The notes under the pieces were generated by a model, which saw nothing but the letters and a program-made list of their open reading frames with translations, was not told the DNA's origin and made no database searches. This document shows positions 16,735-25,312 of a stretch of 49,159 nt of DNA, in pieces. Numbering within the stretch: the first letter of the stretch is position 1; each line of letters starts with the position of its first letter. Position numbers and translations under genes: made by a program. The DNA lies in contig CAZRSW010000014.1 of NCBI GenBank assembly GCA_964602845.1, forward strand, positions 1 to 49,159, written 5' to 3'. The DNA is from CAZRSW01 sp964602845 (lineage in GTDB: Bacteria > Chloroflexota > Dehalococcoidia > Lucifugimonadales > UBA826).

Positions 16735-17751
16735 ATGATGTATTTATTTAACAAGAATCTGTATGAAGAGGTTGTGGTGATTGCGGAGATTGGAGTCAAT
16801 CATGAGGGTAGTCTTAGTAAAGCTATTGAAATGGTTGGTTTGGCCGCTGAATCAGGGGTTGACGCGGTCAAATTCCAAACTTATGATCCTTGGCGCTATG
16901 CGAGTACTTCTGACATAGATAGGTTTGAGCGAGTGAGTCAATTTGGACTTACCCAAGAAGATTTCACCCTTTTGGCAAGAGAATCAGAAAGGCTAGGTAT
17001 AGGGTTCTTCTCAACTCCTTTAGAAGAGACATCTGTAAAGTTCGTGGATTCTTTAAGTTCTGTTATAAAGATTGCTTCTCCCGATATGAACTTTGAACCA
17101 ACAATCAGGAGCGCAGCCGCTACTGGTAAGGCATTGATAATATCGACTGGTCTTGGGACACCTGAAGAAATTGACCAGACGTTAGGTTGGGTTCAAGACG
17201 AAATTGGGTCGGCTGAGTTGAGAGACAGAGTAGTTTTACTTCATTGTGTGTCAGCCTACCCTACTCCACTAGAAGATATAAATTTATTGTCCATTCCATA
17301 TTTGGCTGATCGGTATCCGGTACACGTTGGATTTTCAGACCACACTATCGGGTTACAGGCTGCTAGGGCAGCCATCGCCTTAGGTGCTACTGACGTTGAA
17401 AAACATTTTACAGACAACAATGTTGGCAGAGAATTTAGGGATCATGAACTATCAGCGAATCCCAAACAAATGAAAGAATTAGTTGAGGATGCGAGGGCCA
17501 TCAAGGGGGCCTTGGGTACCCTGGGAAAAGGCCGGAGTCCGTCTGAAATTGCTAATCTGATACCTCTCCGCAAGGGGGTCGTTGCGGCCCGAGACTTGGC
17601 AGAGGGAACGATACTTGCTTCGGATGATCTGATGTTCGCTAGGCCGTCAACAGAAATTTCGGCTGACAGGATTGATGAAGTGATAGGAAAACAGCTCAAG
17701 GTCTCTCTTAAAAAAGGCAATTTGATACCTTCTAATACGCTTGATGGTTAA
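16735..17751 (+). CDS. NeuB-family nonulosonic acid synthase (first of two)
   Basis: 338 residues. Condenses phosphoenolpyruvate with a six-carbon N-acyl amino sugar to give a nine-carbon nonulosonic acid. The TIM barrel begins VVVIAEIGVNHEGSLSKA, with AVKFQTYDP, STPLEETSVKFVD, IKIASPDM, HCVSAYPTP, GFSDHTIG and EKHFTDNN, which include the metal- and PEP-binding residues of the family. A C-terminal SAF/antifreeze-like domain follows (residues about 278-338). It lacks the features of the pseudaminic-specific PseI at 40451 and is closer to general NeuB/LegI. Starts ATGATG behind TTGGAGGAGA. Confidence 0.88.
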   Translation: MMYLFNKNLYEEVVVIAEIGVNHEGSLSKAIEMVGLAAESGVDAVKFQTYDPWRYASTSDIDRFERVSQFGLTQEDFTLLARESERLGIGFFSTPLEETSVKFVDSLSSVIKIASPDMNFEPTIRSAAATGKALIISTGLGTPEEIDQTLGWVQDEIGSAELRDRVVLLHCVSAYPTPLEDINLLSIPYLADRYPVHVGFSDHTIGLQAARAAIALGATDVEKHFTDNNVGREFRDHELSANPKQMKELVEDARAIKGALGTLGKGRSPSEIANLIPLRKGVVAARDLAEGTILASDDLMFARPSTEISADRIDEVIGKQLKVSLKKGNLIPSNTLDG

Positions 17752-17807
17752 GTTGACGGGAGTTTTTTTGGGACGCCTCATTTAATTTATTGGTGTTTTG
17801 CTGATCA

Positions 17808-18659
17808 ATGTGTGGAATTGCAGGGTATATAGGTGACCGTGACATAGATCGAGCTGTTGTGAGATCTTGTCTGGCTCTTATGTGTCGGCGTGGGCCTGAT
17901 TCCTCAGGCTATTACAGGCATGTTGATTCCCGAGGAAGCAACGTTCTGCTGTTGAGTACTAGATTGAAGATCATAGATCTGGATGATAAGGCGAATCAAC
18001 CGTTCAGTGCTGGCCCCGATGTTATTGTCTATAACGGTGAACTTTATAACTATGTTGAGCTGCGGAGCATACTTAATGGTAAAGGCGTGAATTTTCGCAC
18101 CGCTTCGGACACTGAAGTGTTACTCAACATGATAAGAATTTATGGTCTTCAAGCTTTGCCTCTTTGCGAAGGGATGTGGGCCTTCGCCCACTACAGCGAA
18201 TCTGATGAAGTACTCACATTATCTAGGGACAGATTTGGCGAAAAGCCTCTCTACACGTACAGAGATGATACCGGGATATATTTTGGTTCAGAAATAAAAT
18301 TCATTTCTGCTCTAGTGGGGAACTCTCCAGAAATTGACTATGAACACTTATACAGATACATGGTGAATGGGTATAAGGCACTTTACAAGAAAAACAACAG
18401 TTTCTATTCGAACGTATTTGAATTGGATGGTGCTACCTCACTGACTATAGACTCTAATGGTAAAGAGGATCGACGAAAATATTGGGAACCTTTTTATAAT
18501 CCGAACGAAGATATGTCATATGAAGAAGCGGTTGAAGGGGTTCGTGACCGGTTGTTGAACGCGGTTGAGTTGAGGCTACGTGCGGATGTTCCAATAGCCT
18601 TATGCATGAGTGGAGGTGTTGACTCAAATTCCTTAATAAGCATCCCTCCTAAACCTTGA
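17808..18659 (+). CDS. asnB: Asparagine synthase (glutamine-hydrolysing)-like, N-terminal part, broken at an assembly gap
   Basis: N-terminal 283 residues of a class II glutamine amidotransferase. Cys2 (MCGIAGYIG) is the glutaminase nucleophile, with RRGPDSSG, VYNGELYN and DTEVLL as glutamine-binding motifs. The synthetase P-loop LCMSGGVDSNSL lies near residue 268. The frame ends at TGA 18657-18659, 18 bases before a run of ten Ns. Reading one base later from 18649 restores an AsnB-like frame (LNLDFDIAV), so the stop is most likely a base error at the contig edge. In sugar loci AsnB paralogues often accompany amidotransfer to nonulosonates; the true acceptor here is unknown. Confidence 0.8.
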   Translation: MCGIAGYIGDRDIDRAVVRSCLALMCRRGPDSSGYYRHVDSRGSNVLLLSTRLKIIDLDDKANQPFSAGPDVIVYNGELYNYVELRSILNGKGVNFRTASDTEVLLNMIRIYGLQALPLCEGMWAFAHYSESDEVLTLSRDRFGEKPLYTYRDDTGIYFGSEIKFISALVGNSPEIDYEHLYRYMVNGYKALYKKNNSFYSNVFELDGATSLTIDSNGKEDRRKYWEPFYNPNEDMSYEEAVEGVRDRLLNAVELRLRADVPIALCMSGGVDSNSLISIPPKP

Positions 18660-18677
18660 TTTTGATATTGCTGTTTA

Positions 18678-18687
18678 NNNNNNNNNN
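18678..18687. other. Assembly gap (10 Ns) inside asnB
   Basis: Ten consecutive Ns. The true gap length is unknown. Together with the apparent one-base frameshift just upstream (about 18645-18650), this marks a scaffold join, not a biological break. Confidence 0.95.
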
Positions 18688-18689
18688 AA

Positions 18690-19697
18690 GAACTTAAAAC
18701 AGATTTTTCTAATTTACATAACGATGTACATGGGTTTACAATACACATACCCGATGAAAGATACAACGAGCAAGATCTAGTAGAATACTCCGTTCGCTCG
18801 TTGGGAATCAGACATTCGTCGATAGTAGCAAATCCTCATAAATTCCTGCCACAGCTCGAGGTTTTGATTAATCAGCATGATGCTCCAGTTCACACCATCA
18901 ACTATTTTGCACATTGGTTATTGATGGGTAGTATCTCTGATCATGGGTACAGCATATCTGTTAGTGGAACTGGAGCTGATGAGTTGTTCACAGGTTATTA
19001 TGATCACCATCTGTCTTACCTACATGATGTAAGGGGAGATTCACTTTTGCATGAAAGTGCAAAGCTCGCCTGGGCCAAACATATTCTTCCAGAAGTGCGT
19101 AACCCTTTTTTGAGGGATCCGGATTTATTCATCCACCGGCCGGATTTTCGAGACCACATTTTTCTGGATGCGGCTGAATTTTCGGGGTGTTTGAAAAACG
19201 GTTGGGGAGAAGGGTTTGAAGAGCAGTACTTTAGTGGTGATCTTCTCAGGAATAGGATGCTCAATGAGATGTTTTCAGAGATAGTTCCACCGATACTCCA
19301 TGAAGATGACCTAAATGCGATGTATTACTCGATTGAGAATCGTACTCCTTTTTTAGACACTGATTTGTTTGAATTTAGCTATACCATTCCTACGAAACAT
19401 CTCATTCGGGACGGGTTTACGAAAATAATTCTACGTGATGCGATGTCAGGCATTGTCCCAAATAGTATCTTGTCAACGAGGAAAAAGATTGGATTCAATG
19501 CCCCCATCTTTTCATTCCTAGACATCAGAGATCCAGAGGTAATGTCGTATCTTTTAGATGACAGTCCAATTTTTGAACACGTTTTCAGGTCTCGCATCGA
19601 GGAGATGCTATCCGGGCGGAAGGTTTCGGAAGCAGAGAGTAAATTTCTGTTCTATTTTCTTAACAGCAAGATCTTTCTTGAGAATAACATTGCGTAA
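18690..19697 (+). CDS. asnB: Asparagine synthase-like, C-terminal part after the gap
   Basis: Continues the asparagine-synthase ATP-pyrophosphatase domain: HGFTIHIPDERY near the beginning, SVSGTGADELFTGYYDHH (the SGxGADE motif), ENRTPFLDTDLFEF and the TRKKIGFNAP block near the end. Together the halves span about 629 codons, normal for the AsnB family in polysaccharide clusters. The frame is open from the first base after the gap; TTG 18801 is only an internal codon. The protein should use glutamine-derived ammonia and ATP to amidate a carboxyl group, plausibly on a sugar acid. There are 116 noncoding bases before hisH. Confidence 0.8.
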   Translation, partial: ELKTDFSNLHNDVHGFTIHIPDERYNEQDLVEYSVRSLGIRHSSIVANPHKFLPQLEVLINQHDAPVHTINYFAHWLLMGSISDHGYSISVSGTGADELFTGYYDHHLSYLHDVRGDSLLHESAKLAWAKHILPEVRNPFLRDPDLFIHRPDFRDHIFLDAAEFSGCLKNGWGEGFEEQYFSGDLLRNRMLNEMFSEIVPPILHEDDLNAMYYSIENRTPFLDTDLFEFSYTIPTKHLIRDGFTKIILRDAMSGIVPNSILSTRKKIGFNAPIFSFLDIRDPEVMSYLLDDSPIFEHVFRSRIEEMLSGRKVSEAESKFLFYFLNSKIFLENNIA

Positions 19698-19813
19698 GAT
19701 GATGATATGCGGGTACCAGTAAGGTGATAGGTTCGATGAGCTGTTACATTTTCTTGAATCGGATAAACCTTCTGATACCGAAATTGGGTATCTTTGAAGC
19801 TTAGACAAAAGTA

Positions 19814-20434
19814 ATGCTAGAGGTAGGGGTTATAAATTATGGTTTGGGGAATCTAGCATCGGTTGCAGGAGCGATAGAAAAGGTTGGGCATAAGGCGGTA
19901 GTAACCAGTGATGCGAAGATATTAAACTCGATGGACAAACTAGTCCTGCCAGGGGTTGGAGCCTTTGGTGATGGGATGGAAAAGTTGAGAAAACTGGAGT
20001 TAATTGATCCATTAAGCGAGATGGTATGTGAAGATGGTAAAGCGATTCTCGGAATTTGTTTGGGCTCGCAGTTGTTGACTCACCGAAGTGACGAATTTGG
20101 AAGCCACGAGGGCTTTGGCTGGGTGCCAGCCGAGGTGCGATTGCTTAAACCATCTGACAGTTCTCTTCGCGTTCCGCATGTGGGTTGGAATGATTTGTTT
20201 ATTAAGAGAGAAAGTGTGTTGTTCACGGGATTGTCCAGCACTCCGCTATTTTACTATGTACACAGTTATTACATTGAACCCATAGAATGTAAGATTATCC
20301 TTGGCGAGTGTGACTACGGGGTGAGGTTCGTTAGCGCTTTCCAACATGACAATATTTATGGAACTCAATTTCATCCGGAGAAAAGCCAGCTAGACGGCTT
20401 GAAGTTGATCAAGAACTTTATTGAACTGACCTGA
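19814..20434 (+). CDS. hisH: HisH-like glutamine amidotransferase (ammonia supplier for the sugar amidotransferase)
   Basis: 206 residues of the class I glutaminase fold. The catalytic triad is visible: Cys82 in LGICLGSQLL, and His/Glu in GTQFHPEKS. GVINYGLGNLASV starts the protein as in HisH. No other histidine biosynthesis genes are present, and the next two genes are a HisF paralogue and an N-acetyl sugar amidotransferase. This is therefore the dedicated HisH of acetamidino-sugar formation (as with WbpG or PseA), hydrolysing glutamine and passing ammonia through the HisF barrel. Five bases separate it from hisF. Confidence 0.85.
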   Translation: MLEVGVINYGLGNLASVAGAIEKVGHKAVVTSDAKILNSMDKLVLPGVGAFGDGMEKLRKLELIDPLSEMVCEDGKAILGICLGSQLLTHRSDEFGSHEGFGWVPAEVRLLKPSDSSLRVPHVGWNDLFIKRESVLFTGLSSTPLFYYVHSYYIEPIECKIILGECDYGVRFVSAFQHDNIYGTQFHPEKSQLDGLKLIKNFIELT

Positions 20435-20439
20435 CTGAC

Positions 20440-21186
20440 TTGTTAAGAAAGCGTTTGATTACTGTGTTGACGTTTAATGATGGGGTTTTGTTTCGGACTA
20501 AATTGTTCAATCCCGATTACAGGTATACCCTCAATTTTGTTGATACTTGGTCCGTCGATGAAATAGTTGTCCTTGACGTGACAAGACCAGGTCAAGGTGA
20601 TAGGGAAAATTTCCATAATGTAGTTGAGAACCTCGCAAGGCGCTGTTTTGTCCCCCTAGCCGTGGGTGGTGGTATACGCGATTTGTCGGATGTCCGAATC
20701 TTACTGGGGTTAGGAGCTGATAAAGTCGTTGTTAATAGCGGGGCTGTTGAACGGCCAGAGTTAATCAATGAGATATCCCGTAAATATGGATCGCAATGCG
20801 TAGTTTTGTCCATCGACGCAAGGAAAACAAAAGATGGTTCTTATGAGGTTTTCAGCCACGCAGCGAGTAAGGCGACTGGGCTTGATCCGGTGCTTTGGGC
20901 TAGGCAGGGCAGTGAGATGGGGGCAGGTGAAGTGTTGATAACCTCCATAGAGAGGGATGGATGGCTCCAGGGTTACGACTTGGAATTGTGTAATGGAGTT
21001 TGTGAGGGGGTATCTGTTCCTGTACTCATCCTGGGTGGAGCTGGTAATTGGAAGCACCTTGCTGATGGATTTGAAAATACCGCCGCCGCCGCAGTATGTA
21101 CTCAGAATATTTTTCATTTCACGGAGAAGAGTGTCCGAAGCGCTAAACAATTTCTACATAAACGAGGTATTGATGTCCGACTCTAA
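20440..21186 (+). CDS. hisF: HisF-like barrel, ammonia channel paralogue lacking the cyclase Asp11
   Basis: 248 residues, TIM barrel of the imidazole-glycerol-phosphate synthase family (LAVGGGIRDLSDVR, VVVNSGAV, SIDARKTKDG). The first catalytic aspartate of true HisF (Asp11 in CLDVKDG) is Thr11 here (VLTFNDG), while the second is kept as Asp126. Loss of Asp11 argues against IGP cyclisation and for a role as the ammonia-conducting partner between HisH and the sugar amidotransferase downstream. Start TTG 20440 is the only early start before LRKRLITVL. It overlaps the next CDS by 14 bases. Confidence 0.85.
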   Translation: MLRKRLITVLTFNDGVLFRTKLFNPDYRYTLNFVDTWSVDEIVVLDVTRPGQGDRENFHNVVENLARRCFVPLAVGGGIRDLSDVRILLGLGADKVVVNSGAVERPELINEISRKYGSQCVVLSIDARKTKDGSYEVFSHAASKATGLDPVLWARQGSEMGAGEVLITSIERDGWLQGYDLELCNGVCEGVSVPVLILGGAGNWKHLADGFENTAAAAVCTQNIFHFTEKSVRSAKQFLHKRGIDVRL

Positions 21187-22327
21187 CAATCTGATTGGAA
21201 ACCACTTGATTTATTGCAAAACTTGTCTGATGACAAACACACGACCGCGTATCGAGTTTGATTCTCAAGGCATTTGCAATGCTTGCAGAAATGCAGAAAA
21301 TAAACAAAAGATTGACTGGTCTGCGAGGCGTGAAGAATTTATAGAATATGTGGATCGTTACAGAGCCACATCTGGTCCGTACGACTGCGTTGTGCCTTGG
21401 AGTGGGGGTAAAGACTCTTCCGCAATCGCGCACAGACTGAAATTTGAGTTTGGGTTGAATCCTTTACTAGTCACTTTTTCTCCTTTGATGCCAAACGATG
21501 TTGGCACACATAATCGTGAGCAGATGATCAATCTAGGGTTTGATCATCTGATGGTGCGCCCTAACCAGAAAGTCAGCCGAAACTTGTCCCGTCGGTTCTT
21601 TGTTGAGAGAGGGAATCCTAAAATACATTGGGATGCCGGCATTAACGCGGTTCCAGTCCAGGTGGCTATCAACTATGGGATACCATTGATCTTTTATGCG
21701 GAACACGGTGAGAGTGAATATGGCGGTCGAGTGCTAAGTCATGATTCAAACAAGTTCAGAGACTTTACTGAAGTCATTGAACATCAAATTGGCGATGATC
21801 CCCTCAATTGGGTTGACGGTGAAATTGGAGAGGCTGAGCTGGCGCCCTATATTTATCCGGATATGGATCATATTGAATCAGCCGGCATTAAGGTCATGTA
21901 TTTTTCGTATTTCTTCCGATGGAGCATGCTGGAAAACTATGATTATATTAAGGACAAGTTCGAGTTCCATACTAATCCCTATGGCCGGACCAACGGCACT
22001 TTTACCGATTTTGATAGTTTGGATGACAAAATTGACAATCTGTATTATCACATGCAGTTCGTCAAATTTGGATTCGGTAGGGCTACGAGAGATTCATGTA
22101 GGATGATACAAAATGGCCAAATGACTCGAGCGGAGGCCCTTGAACTGGTACTCAAATATGATGATGAGTTTCCAGGGCACTATCATAACGATCATCTGGA
22201 ATATCTTGGAATGGGGGAGAATGAGTTTCAGGATATTTTATATAAACATCGGAATGAAGAAATTTGGGATTTATCTAAATCCGTACCTAGATTGAGATCG
22301 TTCCCACGGAGGCAATATGGCAACTGA
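21173..22327 (+). CDS. N-acetyl sugar amidotransferase (WbpG/PseA/WbuX-like), HisH/HisF-dependent
   Basis: 384 residues. An N-terminal zinc ribbon (YCKTCL ... GICNAC, about residues 11-40) is followed by a PP-loop ATP-pyrophosphatase domain with SGGKDS at 77-82. The family activates the carbonyl of an N-acetyl group with ATP and replaces oxygen with ammonia, giving an acetamidino group on pseudaminic, legionaminic or amino-uronic sugars. Directly preceding hisH and hisF provide the ammonia. ATG 21173 is chosen because it has GAGG five bases upstream; a longer open frame back to 20957 runs through hisF and lacks homology. It overlaps the following methyltransferase by 11 bases. Confidence 0.9.
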   Translation: MSDSNNLIGNHLIYCKTCLMTNTRPRIEFDSQGICNACRNAENKQKIDWSARREEFIEYVDRYRATSGPYDCVVPWSGGKDSSAIAHRLKFEFGLNPLLVTFSPLMPNDVGTHNREQMINLGFDHLMVRPNQKVSRNLSRRFFVERGNPKIHWDAGINAVPVQVAINYGIPLIFYAEHGESEYGGRVLSHDSNKFRDFTEVIEHQIGDDPLNWVDGEIGEAELAPYIYPDMDHIESAGIKVMYFSYFFRWSMLENYDYIKDKFEFHTNPYGRTNGTFTDFDSLDDKIDNLYYHMQFVKFGFGRATRDSCRMIQNGQMTRAEALELVLKYDDEFPGHYHNDHLEYLGMGENEFQDILYKHRNEEIWDLSKSVPRLRSFPRRQYGN

Positions 22328-23246
22328 CATATTCCCATGCGATGTTTGTAATGCTAACGACAGCGTCTTGATCCCAGAAGCTGCATACTACAACGATGGT
22401 ACGGAAATTCATGTATGCAAGCAATGTGGGTTTGTTTATACACCTTATAGGCGCTCTGCTCAGGAAATTGCGGATATTTGGAGCCATAAAATTTACGGTC
22501 TGGCAGACGGCGATGGGAATTGCAGAGGTGAATTGGGCATCGGACCGATGGAAACATATTCAGCGCTAACCCCATTCGTTAAAGCAAGGCATGCATTTGT
22601 CTTGGAATTCATCTCGCAAAACATCGGTTTAACAGATGTGAATCTATGTGATATTGGAGCAGGTCAAGGAGAATTTCTCGAAACCGCTCGCCGAGAATAT
22701 GGATCGATTGTTTTTGGCATCGAACCATCTGCTGACAATTGTGAAAGGATGAAAACCAGGGGAATTGAATGCTTCCAAGGTATTGTAGAAGATTATGAAT
22801 TTTTAAGAAATCAAGAATTTGATATCGCTACAATTGTCTGGACATTGGAAAACTGCCATTCATCGAGAAACATGGTAAACGCCGCTTATGAGATCCTCGG
22901 AGATGGGGGCTGTCTTGTCGTTGCTACAGGAAGCCGAATTCTTGTACCATTCAAGAAACCACTCCAATATTTTTTTAACCCTAAGTTGCCTCAAGATACT
23001 CATCCGTTCTTTTTTTCGGCCAATAGTTTAAGGCGTTTGCTTGGGAGTTCTGGGTTTGAAGTCATTCACGTTAACAGGTTTGTCGACAGCGATTACTTGG
23101 TGATGATTGGTCGTAAATCCAAGAATATAATTCCAAGAAAGTATCAAGGAGACGACTACAGAGACGTTTTACATTTCTTTGAAAGATGGCATATTGAAAC
23201 TAGTAGATATTTCACAGATGATGCGTCGCTTTCGGACTGGATTTAA
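22317..23246 (+). CDS. Class I SAM-dependent methyltransferase with N-terminal zinc-binding motif
   Basis: 309 residues. Two Cys-x2-Cys pairs at the N-terminus (FPCDVCNAN and HVCKQCGF) form the small zinc-binding domain seen in sugar C- and O-methyltransferases of polysaccharide and antibiotic loci. The SAM-binding motif I is LCDIGAGQGEFLETARR, with FGIEPS as the acidic motif II and TIVWTLENC near motif IV. It likely methylates a hydroxyl, amine or carbon of the amino sugar made by the surrounding genes. The start lies within the 3' end of the sugar amidotransferase gene, indicating coupled translation. Confidence 0.82.
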   Translation: MATDIFPCDVCNANDSVLIPEAAYYNDGTEIHVCKQCGFVYTPYRRSAQEIADIWSHKIYGLADGDGNCRGELGIGPMETYSALTPFVKARHAFVLEFISQNIGLTDVNLCDIGAGQGEFLETARREYGSIVFGIEPSADNCERMKTRGIECFQGIVEDYEFLRNQEFDIATIVWTLENCHSSRNMVNAAYEILGDGGCLVVATGSRILVPFKKPLQYFFNPKLPQDTHPFFFSANSLRRLLGSSGFEVIHVNRFVDSDYLVMIGRKSKNIIPRKYQGDDYRDVLHFFERWHIETSRYFTDDASLSDWI

Positions 23247-23269
23247 TTACTCAAAAGTTCTCTTAAGAA

Positions 23270-24544
23270 ATGCCTGAAACATTAGCTATTATGGGTGGAG
23301 ATCCTATTATTAAGGGAACCCTACCAACATACAAATCTATTGGTGAATGTGAAATTGCCGCTGTTTTGGAAGTCTTGGAGTCCGGAAACCTCTCTGGTTT
23401 TTTTGGGAGTCCAGGTGAAAAATTCTTGGGTGGGCCCAAAGTGCGGGAATTTGAGAGGCTTTGGTCCGAAACATTTAATGTAAAGCATACGATTTCCATG
23501 AACTCTGCTACCTCAGGTTTGTATGCGTCGATGGGAGCCATTGGAATCAGTCCTGGTGATGAAGTAATAGTTCCCCCATTCACTATGTCTGCCACGGTCA
23601 TGGCACCTTTGATATACGGTGGTATACCCGTGTTTGCTGACATTGAACCTGAAACTTTTTGTTTGAACCCAACTTCAGTAGAACAATTGATTACAACAAA
23701 GACAAAGGCAATAATCGCAGTAAATTTATTTGGTCATCCTGCTGAACTAAGTAGGCTCAAATCTATTGCCGAACGAAATAATTTGTGGCTCATTGAGGAC
23801 AACGCCCAAGGGCCTTTATCGATGGAGGGAGACTCCCTTTGCGGAACTATAGGAGATATCAGTATTTTCAGTTTGAATTACCACAAGCATATACACACAG
23901 GTGAAGGAGGGATGTGCTTAACGAACGATGATGAATTAGCGCAACGCCTTCAATTGATCAGAAATCATGGTGAAAATGTAATTGAAGACAAAAAAATTGG
24001 GAACCTTAACAACATGGTGGGTTTCAATTATCGGATGACGGAATTGAGTGCTGCGGTAGGTATTGCTCAATTGTCAAAGATACACCAACATGTTACGAGC
24101 CGAGAGTCAGCCATGACAAGACTAAGTTCCGAACTTCACGATTTAGAGGGACTTACACCACCGGTGGTCAGAGAAGACTGCAGGCATGTTTATTATCAGT
24201 GGGCGCTCAGGTTTAATGAGGAATTGATTGGTGTCAGCCGGGAAGTGTTCAGCAAGGCTTTAGAAGCCGAAGGGTTCCCGCATTTCCTAGGATATGTCGA
24301 ACCGTTATACCTGCTACCTGTATTTCAAAATTTAACTTTCATGGGTGATGAGAATTTCCCGTTTAATTTAGGTTCATATGAATACAAAAAGGGTTTATGC
24401 CCAGTAGCCGAAGATATGTATGAGAATCAGCTAATTCTCTTTGAGCCGTGCCCGTACGATCTCACAGACGAACTTGTTAGTAAACTCATCAAATGTGTAA
24501 GAAGGGTCTACGAAAATAGGAATGAATTACGGGTGCGCTTTTAA
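23270..24544 (+). CDS. DegT/DnrJ/EryC1-family sugar aminotransferase (second of three)
   Basis: 424 residues. PLP lysine is K206 in NYHKHIHTGEGGM; NSATSGLYASMGA binds the phosphate and IEDNAQGPLS carries the ring-nitrogen aspartate. GFNYRMTELSAAVGIAQL is a later signature. About 40 residues longer than the paralogue at 11727, mainly through the N-terminus (SGFFGSPGEKFLGG) and an extended C-terminal substrate-facing part. It presumably aminates a keto-sugar made by the Gfo/Idh enzyme two genes downstream. ATG 23270 stands alone as a start. Substrate not predictable. Confidence 0.88.
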   Translation: MPETLAIMGGDPIIKGTLPTYKSIGECEIAAVLEVLESGNLSGFFGSPGEKFLGGPKVREFERLWSETFNVKHTISMNSATSGLYASMGAIGISPGDEVIVPPFTMSATVMAPLIYGGIPVFADIEPETFCLNPTSVEQLITTKTKAIIAVNLFGHPAELSRLKSIAERNNLWLIEDNAQGPLSMEGDSLCGTIGDISIFSLNYHKHIHTGEGGMCLTNDDELAQRLQLIRNHGENVIEDKKIGNLNNMVGFNYRMTELSAAVGIAQLSKIHQHVTSRESAMTRLSSELHDLEGLTPPVVREDCRHVYYQWALRFNEELIGVSREVFSKALEAEGFPHFLGYVEPLYLLPVFQNLTFMGDENFPFNLGSYEYKKGLCPVAEDMYENQLILFEPCPYDLTDELVSKLIKCVRRVYENRNELRVRF

Positions 24545-24556
24545 GAGGGCAAAGAG

Positions 24557-25312
24557 TTGTCTGTGGAACATGGTTTAAGTGTTGTTGCTAGTATAGAGGC
24601 TCGGATGTCATCTTCTAGGCTGCCCGGTAAGGTTTTGGCCGACGTCAGATCATTCCCTGCCCTCACTAGATTGCTTAGGAGACTAAGGTTTTGTACGAGT
24701 CTTGATGATATTGTATTGGCCACATCGGATAATCGGGCCGACGACCCTTTGATAGAGTGGGCTGATAATGAAGGAGTGGCCGTCTTTAGGGGGAGTGAAG
24801 ATGATGTTCTATCCAGAGTAGTTGGGGCTCACATTATGATGGGATCAGATGTCATTGTAGAAGTCACTGGAGATTCAATTCTCTCGGATCCTTCAGTTAT
24901 AGATATGGGTGTTGATATCTATATGAATGGCAACTTTGACGTTGTTTCAAATACATGGAATATTTCATATCCCATGGGCGTTGACGTACAAGTTTTTGGG
25001 TTTGACATACTTAGTCGTTTGAACGAACAAACACTGGATGAATCGCTTAGAGAGCATGTAACGTTATATTTTTACGAACACCCGGAACTTTACAAGATCT
25101 GGCACCTTATGGCTCCGGACCACTTGCGTGCCCCAGAATATAGATTTCAATTGGATTATATAGAGGATCTCAAATTCGTAAATGAAATATATAAGTTGCT
25201 AGAACCAACTTATGGCGACAGATTCGGAGTGAAAGAAATACTAGCTGAAATTCGGAAGGATCCAGCTCTGGCCGAAATCAATATGCACTGCCAGGAAAAA
25301 CCTCTGAGATGA
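24557..25312 (+). CDS. SpsF-type sugar cytidylyltransferase (second of three)
   Basis: 251 residues. VVASIEARMSSSRLPGKVL is the nucleotide-binding signature and VTGDSILSDPSVID the metal-binding block of SpsF/CMP-nonulosonate synthetase-like enzymes. SYPMGVDVQVF and LREHVTLYFYEHPE match the same conserved blocks in the third paralogue (DGLDTEIF and REHVTQFIHRHPE). It likely makes CMP- or another NDP-sugar from a nonulosonate or hexose phosphate. Start TTG 24557 with GAGGG seven bases upstream. Overlaps the next gene by four bases (ATGA), so it works in the same step set as the oxidoreductase. Confidence 0.78.
   Translation: MSVEHGLSVVASIEARMSSSRLPGKVLADVRSFPALTRLLRRLRFCTSLDDIVLATSDNRADDPLIEWADNEGVAVFRGSEDDVLSRVVGAHIMMGSDVIVEVTGDSILSDPSVIDMGVDIYMNGNFDVVSNTWNISYPMGVDVQVFGFDILSRLNEQTLDESLREHVTLYFYEHPELYKIWHLMAPDHLRAPEYRFQLDYIEDLKFVNEIYKLLEPTYGDRFGVKEILAEIRKDPALAEINMHCQEKPLR

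Noticed and set aside
20957..21172. 72-codon N-terminal extension of the first sugar amidotransferase
   Set aside because: It lies wholly within hisF in another frame and has no family similarity; ATG 21173 has a good ribosome-binding site.
19814..21186. HisH/HisF as part of histidine biosynthesis
   Set aside because: No other his genes are present, HisF lacks Asp11, and the next gene is an N-acetyl sugar amidotransferase.
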